Source: Lachnospiraceae bacterium (GTDB taxonomy: Bacteria > Bacillota > Clostridia > Lachnospirales > Lachnospiraceae). From it: 18,244 bases of DNA. Location: the NCBI GenBank assembly GCA_009774535.1, contig VSNY01000072.1:1-18244 (forward strand), read 5' to 3'. The stretch's first letter is position 1, and each line of letters begins with the position of its first letter. A program made the position numbers and the translations under genes. The notes beneath the pieces are model-generated. The model saw only the letters and a list, made by a program, of their open reading frames with translations, did not search any database and was not told the origin of the DNA. Below, piece after piece: positions 1 through 4,926 of this stretch.

Positions 1-36
1 CAAAAGGAGGATGAGGAATTAAAAAAATCAGCATAA
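1..36 (+). CDS. 3' end of an unidentified plus-strand gene (partial)
   Basis: Read in frame 1, the first bases give eleven codons, QKEDEELKKSA, and then TAA. The charged, lysine-rich ending is typical of real protein C-termini. The alternative reading, a ribosome binding site AAAGGAGG running directly into ATG, would give only a three-codon peptide. The gene would converge on the minus-strand gene ending at 142. The piece is too short to assign a family, and its coding status is inferred from composition and frame only. Confidence 0.35.
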   Translation, partial: QKEDEELKKSA

Positions 37-62
37 ACTTTCAACTTTTTGTGTCCAAAGTA

Positions 63-93
63 TTGACATAGGTCCAGTGATTGAAAAGATAAT
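63..93 (+). promoter_or_regulatory. promoter-like TTGACA / GATAAT pair
   Basis: A perfect -35 hexamer TTGACA (63-68) is followed after 19 nt by GATAAT (88-93). The spacer is longer than optimal. It points to the right, into the 3' end of the minus-strand gene at 142-510, with no plus-strand gene immediately downstream. If active it would make an antisense or non-coding transcript. The pair may be fortuitous. Confidence 0.2.
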
Positions 94-141
94 CACATTT
101 CCAACAAGGCTGAAAGTGCCACCCGCCACGCTCTGGCAGGC

Positions 142-510
142 TCATTTTATTTCTACTCCCGCTGCTTCTGCGAAATGCTGCTTCCTGCCCATAAGTTCAT
201 TCTGCTTTTCTTCCGGTAACTGCCTGAAAATATCATCATAGTCAATATCCTCTATTTTCATTTTCCTCGCAAGCATGATGAGCTGTGTATGCAGCCATTC
301 TTCCCACAGGTCATTAAACAGCGCCTGGCTGTCCGTGAAAGTAAAATCATTCTCAAATCCTGTTGGCGGCGTGTAATATTGCAGCTTTACGAAGCCATAT
401 CTGCCAACATCAACCACCACCACGTCCACATCTTCCATCTCCGCAAAGGCATCCGCCACTCTCCGGCATTTTTCCCGTTCTTCCTCTGTAATGTATGCTT
501 TTTTATCCAT
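142..510 (-). CDS. hypothetical protein, 122 aa, acidic, element-borne
   Basis: I do not recognise the family. The start ATG at 510 is preceded by AAGGAG about 11 nt upstream. The product is soluble and acidic, with no signal peptide or membrane segment. Residues 1-30 are highly charged and predicted helical (EEEREKCRR). The middle is hydrophobic and beta-like (VDVVVVDVGRYGFVKLQYY). The C-terminal half is helical and charged. It lies 28 nt downstream of the gene at 539-862 on the same strand, so the two are probably cotranscribed from the promoter at 918-946. Both begin with MDKK. The location between a Cro/C1-type regulator and the edge of the element suggests an accessory role, but nothing in the sequence identifies a function. 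Confidence 0.7.
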   Translation of the reverse strand: MDKKAYITEEEREKCRRVADAFAEMEDVDVVVVDVGRYGFVKLQYYTPPTGFENDFTFTDSQALFNDLWEEWLHTQLIMLARKMKIEDIDYDDIFRQLPEEKQNELMGRKQHFAEAAGVEIK

Positions 511-538
511 AAGCCTTTCATCTCCTTACACATATTTT

Positions 539-862
539 CTATACCCCTGGCAGAATGTCAAGCCTTGCCATCCTCTCCATAAAGGTTTCATCCGGCTCAA
601 ACTCCCGCAAAAGGGAAGTGTCAGCGAAGATAAACCTTTCTTTATATTGGTTCATAATATCCATCAGCATCAGGAAACATTCATGATGATAGAGGAAACT
701 GGCAAGGCAGAGCAGTTCACTGTCCTTTAATTCCCCTGCCCTGAAATAATTTTCAAAATCATAATGGTCTGCAAATTTACAGAAAGCCAGTTTTTCCAGC
801 AGCAATGCTTTTCCCATTCCATCCAGTTCCTCATATCTTTTCCTCAGTTCTTTTTTATCCAT
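539..862 (-). CDS. hypothetical protein, 107 aa, element-borne
   Basis: I do not recognise the family. The frame is open to an ATG at 946, but the start at 862 (MDKKELRKRYEEL) is preferred. It has AAGGAG about 10 nt upstream, and a strong promoter at 918-946 would cover the longer start, placing transcription initiation near 911. The product appears all-helical, with a charged N-terminus (KKELRKRYEELDGMGK), a helical core containing ALLLEKLAFCKFADHYDFENYF, and a leucine- and methionine-rich segment (ECFLMLMDIMNQYKERF). It has no signal peptide and no recognisable catalytic motif. It is the first gene of a two-gene unit with the gene at 142-510, and it diverges from the HTH regulator at 976-1200. 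Confidence 0.65.
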   Translation of the reverse strand: MDKKELRKRYEELDGMGKALLLEKLAFCKFADHYDFENYFRAGELKDSELLCLASFLYHHECFLMLMDIMNQYKERFIFADTSLLREFEPDETFMERMARLDILPGV

Positions 863-917
863 CCTGCTGTTCTCCTTTGCTTTTTCATCTCCATTTTTAG
901 TAACTATAACCATCTCC

Positions 918-946
918 ATTATAGGAGCATAATAAAACATATTCAA
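918..946 (-). promoter_or_regulatory. promoter TTGAAT-17-TATAAT for the two small minus-strand genes
   Basis: On the minus strand, a -35 TTGAAT (941-946) and a perfect -10 TATAAT (918-923) are separated by exactly 17 nt. Transcription should start near 911, about 50 nt before the ATG at 862. A short inverted repeat, ATTAT (918-922) / ATAAT (929-933), overlaps the -10 box and could be an operator for the divergently encoded regulator. That last point is inference. Confidence 0.65.
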
Positions 947-975
947 TAAGGAGCTGAAAGGAAATATCGCAAATT

Positions 976-1200
976 ATGATTAAATTCGACAAACTTTTCC
1001 AGACATTAAAGGAAAACGGCATCAGCCAGTACAGCCTTTATACTCGCCACGGTGTCAGCCGGTCACAGATCCAGAGATTGAAAAACAACCAGTCTGTTAC
1101 CACCCACACGCTGAACATGATACTGAATATCCTAGGCAGGGATTTTACCCTGAATGACATCGCTGAATTTACGCCGGATACAGAGCAGACGAAAGAATAA
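976..1200 (+). CDS. small Cro/C1-type (XRE family) DNA-binding regulator, 74 aa
   Basis: This is a compact single-domain transcriptional regulator of the HTH_26/Cro-C1 type. The helix-turn-helix covers about residues 16-45. It contains SQYSLYTRHGVSRSQIQRLKNN, with the recognition helix near VSRSQIQRLK, followed by THTLNMILNILG, the conserved hydrophobic helix of this fold. An acidic tail (TPDTEQTKE) ends the protein, and there is no effector domain. The ATG at 976 follows AAAGGA by about 13 nt, a rather long spacing. The gene is divergent from the small-gene pair starting at 862, across a 113-bp region that carries their promoter, so repression of that pair and perhaps of itself is likely. 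A perfect intrinsic terminator overlaps its stop codon. Confidence 0.8.
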   Translation: MIKFDKLFQTLKENGISQYSLYTRHGVSRSQIQRLKNNQSVTTHTLNMILNILGRDFTLNDIAEFTPDTEQTKE

Positions 1201-1216
1201 ACTGCTCTGTTTTTTT
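1181..1216 (+). terminator. Rho-independent terminator of the HTH regulator gene
   Basis: A perfect 8-bp stem, CAGAGCAG (1181-1188) and CTGCTCTG (1202-1209), encloses a 13-nt loop and is followed at once by seven T residues (1210-1216). The stop codon of the regulator at 1198-1200 lies in the loop, so the terminator begins inside the coding sequence. Confidence 0.85.
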
Positions 1217-1223
1217 CGCCGCC

Positions 1224-1242
1224 TCTGGACATTGTGTCCAGA
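1224..1242. repeat. inverted repeat TCTGGACA-ttg-TGTCCAGA
   Basis: A perfect 8-bp dyad with a 3-nt centre sits between the regulator terminator and the rep stop codon (1249). Neither strand has a T-run straight after it, so it is not a canonical intrinsic terminator for rep. It could be a protein-binding site or a stabilising 3' hairpin on the rep mRNA. Confidence 0.45.
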
Positions 1243-1248
1243 AGTCCG

Positions 1249-2331
1249 TTAAGTGATTCCTTTTTCCGCCCACCCGCCGCCGTACATATCGTGCTGAACC
1301 TCCTGCTGGTAGTAATGGCTCATGGTTGAGGGCGCATTATAAAGGGCGGTGATCAGGTATGCCCTGATGTTGGTGATCTTTGTTGTGGTTTCCTTCATAC
1401 AGCCCATGACATACTCCACATGGCCGCTGTTCAGCTTCAGGAAGCGGGATTTCACAAGCTCATAAGGGTAATCCTCCCCGTTGATGCGGATTGTCCTGCG
1501 CTTCACGCACACCACATCGCAGACGGTTTCATAGATTTCCTCGTACATCTCCTTTTCCCCATACTGGCCATACTTCATGTGGTGTTCATATTCCAGATTT
1601 TTGCGGATCAGCGCCATATATGCGCTCGTTTCATCCATCACATCCATCGTATCCGCTTTTCCCTGTGTCCCGGTGTTATCCACATCCCCCACGGATTGAT
1701 TGATAGGATTGGGATAACTCATATCAGTATAATTCTGTTTAGTATAGTTATAGTCAGTATAATTAGGGTCTGGTTTCCCGACTTCTTGAAGTTGGTTTTC
1801 CCGACCTCTTGAAGTCAGATTTTCCGACCTGCTGAAATCGGTTTTTCCGACCTCTTGAAGTCGGCTTTCCTGACTTCTTGAAGTCGGCTTTTCCGACCTC
1901 TTGAAGTCGGTTTTTCCGACTTCTGTGGAAACATCAGTGTTGCAAGGCTCTTTTCTGCCCTCATCTATAATAAAATTCTTCACATAAATAATATCCGGTT
2001 TGCCAAGCCCTCGGCGTATTTTCTCAACAAGCCCTATCCCTTTGGCCTTATCTAGCTCCGCAAGAACCTTTACAGCCTTTTCCTTGCTGCATCCTAAATC
2101 TTCCCTGATATTATCTATTGTGTATATGATATATGCCCGATTTTCATCGTCCAGCCACCCGTTTTTCATGGAAAGTGACATCCGGTCAAGCATCAACCCA
2201 TACAGGAGCTTAGCATCGCTGCTAAGCCCCTTAAAACGCTCGTCCTTTATCAGCAGGCGGGGAACACGGTAAAAAGAAAACTGCTCTGCTTCTACGCCAT
2301 AGTAATAATCAAATCTCAATGGCTCGCCCAT
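1249..2331 (-). CDS. repA: RepA_N-type replication initiator protein
   Basis: This initiator starts replication of a plasmid or of the circular form of an integrative element. Residues 1 to about 120 form the RepA_N/DnaD-like winged-helix domain, with FYRVPRLLIKDERFKGLSSDAKLLYGLMLDRM and DNIREDLGCSKEKAVKVLAEL. Residues about 139-185 are low-complexity and repetitive, encoded by 23-bp iterons. Residues about 191-205 are NYTDY-type repeats. Residues about 230-360 match the C-terminal region usual in Firmicutes element initiators (DUF6017-like), ending with SRFLKLNSGHVEYVMGCM and ITNIRAYLITALYNA. The ATG at 2331 follows AAAGGAGG. The gene begins 13 nt after parB, as the last gene of the partition operon. 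The 360-residue length is normal and no frame is broken. Family assignment is from remembered motifs. Confidence 0.88.
   Translation of the reverse strand: MGEPLRFDYYYGVEAEQFSFYRVPRLLIKDERFKGLSSDAKLLYGLMLDRMSLSMKNGWLDDENRAYIIYTIDNIREDLGCSKEKAVKVLAELDKAKGIGLVEKIRRGLGKPDIIYVKNFIIDEGRKEPCNTDVSTEVGKTDFKRSEKPTSRSQESRLQEVGKTDFSRSENLTSRGRENQLQEVGKPDPNYTDYNYTKQNYTDMSYPNPINQSVGDVDNTGTQGKADTMDVMDETSAYMALIRKNLEYEHHMKYGQYGEKEMYEEIYETVCDVVCVKRRTIRINGEDYPYELVKSRFLKLNSGHVEYVMGCMKETTTKITNIRAYLITALYNAPSTMSHYYQQEVQHDMYGGGWAEKGIT
1725..1769. repeat. three 15-bp A+T-rich direct repeats (possible DNA unwinding element)
   Basis: The motif cagtataatt and its variant tagtatagtt recur at 1725, 1740 and 1755, an exact 15-bp period. 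Because 15 is divisible by three, the encoded peptide repeats in register as NYTDY, NYTKQ, NYTDM. By my count bases 1711-1764 hold 14 G or C out of 54 (about 26%), well below the flanks. The tract directly adjoins the 23-bp iterons, the arrangement expected of an unwinding region in an iteron origin. Confidence 0.6.
1778..1927. repeat. 23-bp palindromic iterons inside rep; candidate replication origin
   Basis: Six consecutive 23-bp units start at 1778, 1801, 1824, 1847, 1870 and 1893, and a seventh half-unit starts at 1916. The plus-strand consensus is ccgacctcttgaagtcgg plus five mostly-T bases. In its best form (CCGACTTC-TT-GAAGTCGG) the unit is an 8-bp dyad with a 2-nt centre. Since 23 is not a multiple of three, each unit is read in a new frame, and the protein repeats only every 69 nt (EVGKTDF recurs 23 residues apart). 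Origins inside the rep coding sequence are known for the RepA_N family, so RepA-binding iterons are the likely function. Confidence 0.8.
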
Positions 2332-2344
2332 TCTGCCGCCTCCT

Positions 2345-3220
2345 TTACCGCTTACTCTGCCATTCCTCCAAAAGCCCGATAATGATGCCCTCTATATCGT
2401 CATTGGAATAGTCCTCCGGAAAATATCTGTTAATCTTATCTCCCTTAATCGTTACTTTCCTCTCTTTCGGCTTTTCCTCCGTCAGTATCAGCCTGACCAT
2501 CGCCAGCGTCAGCTCGCCGCTTTTCCCATACTCTTTCAGCTTCGCCGCCTGCGCATTGGAAACCGATGCGCCCGTTTCCTGGAGAATGACTGTTACATAC
2601 TGCTGCTGTTCTTCCGAGAGGAAAGAAATGTCAACCCCCTGCGCTATCCCTATCTTCTTTGCGTCCACCATGCCAAGCAGCTCATCCGAGAGCCTTGCAA
2701 GCCACACATACCTCTGCACGGTCTTTCCGCTTTCCCCTGCGGCTTCCCCCACTTCATCAAGGGTACTGCCGCCTTTGCTGCCCTGGTGCTTCATCGCTTC
2801 GTACTTCATGGCGTAAGCCTTTGCCTTTTCACTCGGTAAAATGTCCTCCCTCTGGATATTGGAATCCACCATGATAATCGTAGCTTCATCGTCCGTGTAA
2901 TTCCTGACAATGACGGGCATCGTGTCAAGCCCTGCTTTTTCAGAACCCCGTTTCCTGCGGTGTCCGGCTATGATCTCATAGCCGCCTCCCTCCCTCGGCC
3001 TTACAATTCCGGGAACAAGCACACCATACTTGCCGATACTCTCCGTGGTTTCCTCCATCTTTTCATCATCAAGGACACGGAACGGGTGTCCTTTGAATGT
3101 ATGTAAATCCGCCAGCTTCGCATGGATAATCTGCTCCCCCGACGTGTTTTCTGCGCCGCCAAATAGATCATCAAAGCTGTTCAGCCTGACTTTTGATGCG
3201 CTCCCCGCCTTACTGCCCAT
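2345..3220 (-). CDS. parB: ParB-family partition protein
   Basis: This is the centromere-binding, CTP-dependent clamp component of a type I partition system. The N-terminal ParB/Srx-like domain covers about residues 28-120, with the nucleotide-binding motif AGHRRKRGSEKAG near 85-97 and NIQREDILPSEKAKAY after about residue 120. A helix-turn-helix region follows (LDEVGEAAGESGKTVQRYVWLARL), then a C-terminal segment about residues 250-291. The reading frame extends to a TTG at 3226. The ATG at 3220 is preferred because AAAGGAGG lies about 11 nt upstream of it and too close to the TTG. The start overlaps the parA stop (3210) by 11 nt, indicating translational coupling, and rep follows 13 nt after the stop. 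No canonical chromosomal parS (TGTTTCACGTGAAACA) was seen, so its centromere is unknown; the rep iterons are one possibility. Confidence 0.92.
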   Translation of the reverse strand: MGSKAGSASKVRLNSFDDLFGGAENTSGEQIIHAKLADLHTFKGHPFRVLDDEKMEETTESIGKYGVLVPGIVRPREGGGYEIIAGHRRKRGSEKAGLDTMPVIVRNYTDDEATIIMVDSNIQREDILPSEKAKAYAMKYEAMKHQGSKGGSTLDEVGEAAGESGKTVQRYVWLARLSDELLGMVDAKKIGIAQGVDISFLSEEQQQYVTVILQETGASVSNAQAAKLKEYGKSGELTLAMVRLILTEEKPKERKVTIKGDKINRYFPEDYSNDDIEGIIIGLLEEWQSKR

Positions 3221-3995
3221 TGCCAAGCACCTCCTTTGTCAAGGACTGGTACGCCCCGGCAACCTTACCTTTTGGGTCATGCTCATAGATGCTCACGCCC
3301 TCTGCGGACATTTCCGCCGCCCTCACCGACATCGGTATGCTGTTCTCGAATATCCGCACCCTGCTTCCGTAGGTTTCGATAAGCAGCGCCGTAATATCCC
3401 TTGCGTAGTTCGTGCGGTTGTCTACCATTGTCAGCAGGATGCCCTCAATCTCCAGCTTCTGGTTAATCTGCCGTTTTACCTTGCCTATGGTCTTGATAAG
3501 CTGCTCCAATCCTTTCACGGGCAGGTATGCCGCCTGAACCGGAATGAGTATGCTGTCGGCGCAGGCAAAGGCATTTATGGTAATCATTCCAAGCGAGGGC
3601 ATACAGTCGATCAGAATATAATCGTATCCATCTTTTACCCTCTCCACATAAGAGCGCAGCATAATCTCCCGGCTCATCACATTCACAAGAGAAACCTCCA
3701 GGCCGGACAGTTCAATGTTCCCCGGCATCAGGTCAATTCCTTCCTCATGCTTCAAAATACCGTAACCCGCTTCCATTTCTTCATCGTTGATAACCTTTTC
3801 CAATACGTTCGCAAGAGTAACATCCAGTTTGTCCGGCTCCGTGAAGCCGAGGCTTGCGGTCAAGCTACCCTGCGCATCCGCATCAATTACTAAAACTTTC
3901 TTTCCCTGTTTCGCCAGCCCGATTCCTAAGCTGCTCGTTGTGGTGGTCTTGCCGACCCCACCTTTCTGGTTTGCTATCGCTATCACTTTACACAT
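3210..3995 (-). CDS. parA: ParA-family partition ATPase
   Basis: This P-loop ATPase of the Soj/ParA type powers DNA segregation with ParB. The deviant Walker A motif KGGVGKTT lies at residues 11-18, with the signature lysine K11. The Walker A' stretch VIDADAQG lies at 36-43, and a Walker B-like YILIDCMPSLG at about 126-136. There is no N-terminal helix-turn-helix, so this is the short Ib/Soj-like type, and the 261-residue length is usual. The ATG at 3995 is preceded by CGGAGG with 9-10 nt spacing. The gene lies 16 nt after the small DUF3970-like gene and overlaps parB by 11 nt. In this position it should stabilise the element when it replicates as a circle. Confidence 0.95.
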   Translation of the reverse strand: MCKVIAIANQKGGVGKTTTTSSLGIGLAKQGKKVLVIDADAQGSLTASLGFTEPDKLDVTLANVLEKVINDEEMEAGYGILKHEEGIDLMPGNIELSGLEVSLVNVMSREIMLRSYVERVKDGYDYILIDCMPSLGMITINAFACADSILIPVQAAYLPVKGLEQLIKTIGKVKRQINQKLEIEGILLTMVDNRTNYARDITALLIETYGSRVRIFENSIPMSVRAAEMSAEGVSIYEHDPKGKVAGAYQSLTKEVLGNGQ

Positions 3996-4011
3996 GGTTT
4001 TATTCCTCCGT

Positions 4012-4194
4012 TTAGTTAGATTTTTCTTTTACATTGGCTTTCTGCACTTCCACATAAGCCCGGTAATACCTGTTTGTACCCTTGTTCCGGTACAGTTCGG
4101 AAACTTCCGTCACAGCCACTTTGGGCTGTCTTTGCAGAATCCTCTCGAACCACTTAATATCATTCTTCGTTCCCATCAGTCGAATTTTCAGCAC
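4012..4194 (-). CDS. small conserved protein, DUF3970-like, 60 aa
   Basis: This is a short soluble protein of unknown function that, from memory, resembles the DUF3970 family of Firmicutes. It begins LKIRLMGTKNDIKWFERIL, contains VSELYRNKGTNRYYRAYVEV, and fits an alpha/beta fold with a conserved basic surface. A GTG at 4194 is chosen as start because GAGAGGAAAC precedes it. The ATG at 4215 would add MQKWRGN but has no good ribosome binding site. The start lies inside the end of the upstream DUF6075-like gene (overlap about 35 nt), and parA starts 16 nt after its stop. The tight packing suggests it is expressed with the partition and replication proteins. A direct role in partition is only inferred from position. 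Confidence 0.7.
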   Translation of the reverse strand: MLKIRLMGTKNDIKWFERILQRQPKVAVTEVSELYRNKGTNRYYRAYVEVQKANVKEKSN

Positions 4195-4678
4195 GTTTCC
4201 TCTCCATTTCTGCAAGGATTTCCTCGATAGACCGCTGTTTCCGGCAGTATTCCGGGTAACGGAGCTGAATGCCCTGCCAGAAGTACAGTGCGTAGCCGCA
4301 GCAGAAAATATCGCTTACGGAATACCCCCTACACTCTCCGATCTGCTCGTCCTTGCGCTTATAGTCATCAACGCCCGGCGTTCCGTCCGTGTAAAGGTTA
4401 AAGGCAAGCCTTACCACCTTTACGCTGCCGCTGGTCTGCCAGCCCTGATGCAGACACTCTGTTTTGACGCATCCGGACTTCATATCGTAAATCTGGCTGA
4501 AATGATTCCTCGTGTCCTCAGAAATACCGAGAATGTAGATCAAAGCCTTGTGATAGCAGTCCTGATACCTCGCCTGTTCCAGTTTTTCATAATAGAATCT
4601 TTCATGTTTCTCGTTTGCAAAAACCATGTGTGTGTTGTTGGCACTCTGTGCCCCTGCTCTTAACGCTGTGTTGTTCAT
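4160..4678 (-). CDS. DUF6075-like protein of unknown function, 172 aa
   Basis: This is the first gene of the element operon. The open frame continues upstream to 4756, but the ATG at 4678 (MNNTALRAGAQ) is chosen because AAGGAGG stands 8 nt before it, and the longer start would lie inside a terminator hairpin without a ribosome binding site. Features are a helical, aromatic-rich segment at residues 18-50 (EKHERFYYEKLEQARYQDCYHKALIY), ILGISEDTR, a cysteine-containing middle (SGCVKTECLHQGWQTSG), and TPGVDDYKRKDE. A charged C-terminal helix follows. From memory this matches a domain of unknown function common on Firmicutes conjugative elements. It has no membrane segment or signal peptide and no recognised catalytic motif. 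It is followed, with overlap, by the DUF3970-like gene, parA, parB and rep. Confidence 0.7.
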   Translation of the reverse strand: MNNTALRAGAQSANNTHMVFANEKHERFYYEKLEQARYQDCYHKALIYILGISEDTRNHFSQIYDMKSGCVKTECLHQGWQTSGSVKVVRLAFNLYTDGTPGVDDYKRKDEQIGECRGYSVSDIFCCGYALYFWQGIQLRYPEYCRKQRSIEEILAEMERKRAENSTDGNEE

Positions 4679-4709
4679 ACCTGAACCTCCTTCATTAAAG
4701 ATATTGAAT

Positions 4710-4747
4710 AAAAAAAGGGAACAAACCCCGAAATAGGGTCTATTCCC
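4710..4747 (-). terminator. strong intrinsic terminator or attenuator upstream of the element operon
   Basis: On the minus strand a 12-bp stem forms between 4747-4736 and 4728-4717, with two G-U pairs and a 7-nt loop, and runs straight into seven T residues (4716-4710). It stands only about 32 nt upstream of the ATG at 4678, leaving no room for a promoter between. It therefore either terminates the gene fragment ending at 4791, or acts as an attenuator through which the operon must be read. Confidence 0.8.
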
Positions 4748-4757
4748 AAACATCAAA

Positions 4758-4784
4758 CAAGGGAAAGCACTTTGCTTTCCCTTG
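4758..4784 (-). repeat. 12-bp perfect hairpin preceding the attenuator
   Basis: CAAGGGAAAGCA and its exact reverse complement TGCTTTCCCTTG (plus strand 4758-4769 and 4773-4784) are separated by 3 nt. The hairpin is 10 bp from the terminator stem at 4717-4747. No T-run follows on either strand, so it is not a standard terminator. It could fold as the first arm of a two-hairpin leader. Confidence 0.6.
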
Positions 4785-4790
4785 CAGAAC

Positions 4791-4925
4791 TTATATATAG
4801 ACTTTTACCACAATATCTTTAAATCTGTTAGCCTTTGTGTACTCTGGACGTTCAGCCATAAATGCCCTTACATCCTCTCTCGACACCGTTAAGGTACAGA
4901 AGTAAATATAGGGTTGTCTAATTCC
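4791..4925 (-). pseudogene. 44-codon C-terminal remnant of an unidentified gene at the element/chromosome junction
   Basis: Directly after the ppdK stop codon a different frame is open for 44 codons and ends with TAA at 4791. The translation contains YIYFCTLTVSREDVRAFMAE and KANRFKDIVVKVYI, which has the charge pattern of real protein. It lacks a start codon with a ribosome binding site, and its upstream continuation only overlaps ppdK out of frame. The simplest reading is that it is the tail of an element gene whose 5' part was lost when the element joined the chromosome. Chance openness of a 135-nt frame is a real alternative. I do not recognise the family. Confidence 0.35.
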
Positions 4926-4926
4926 T

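Noticed and set aside
122..141. Intrinsic terminator for the gene ending at 142
   Set aside because: The minus strand can form a 7-bp stem with one G-U pair just past the stop, but no T-run follows, so it is not counted as a terminator.
1420..1812. 130-codon plus-strand open frame over the 3' half of rep
   Set aside because: It is antisense to rep and ends in the iterons. The His/Ile-rich composition is that of a reverse-complement shadow.
1770..1930. CRISPR array
   Set aside because: The 23-bp units are contiguous, with only a few T residues between dyads and no unique spacers, and they lie in frame inside a complete rep gene.
3030..3893. 287-codon plus-strand open frame
   Set aside because: It lies entirely antisense to parA and parB, has no ribosome binding site, and its translation is low in charged residues and unlike any family. 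The minus-strand genes show clear motifs.
4082..4663. 193-codon plus-strand open frame opposite the DUF6075-like gene
   Set aside because: It is a shadow of the minus-strand genes, which have good ribosome binding sites and operon packing.
1..4925. Identification as a specific named conjugative transposon (for example the Tn1549 group)
   Set aside because: ParA, ParB and RepA_N modules occur in such elements, but no integrase, relaxase, conjugation gene or attachment site is visible in the window, so a name cannot be supported.
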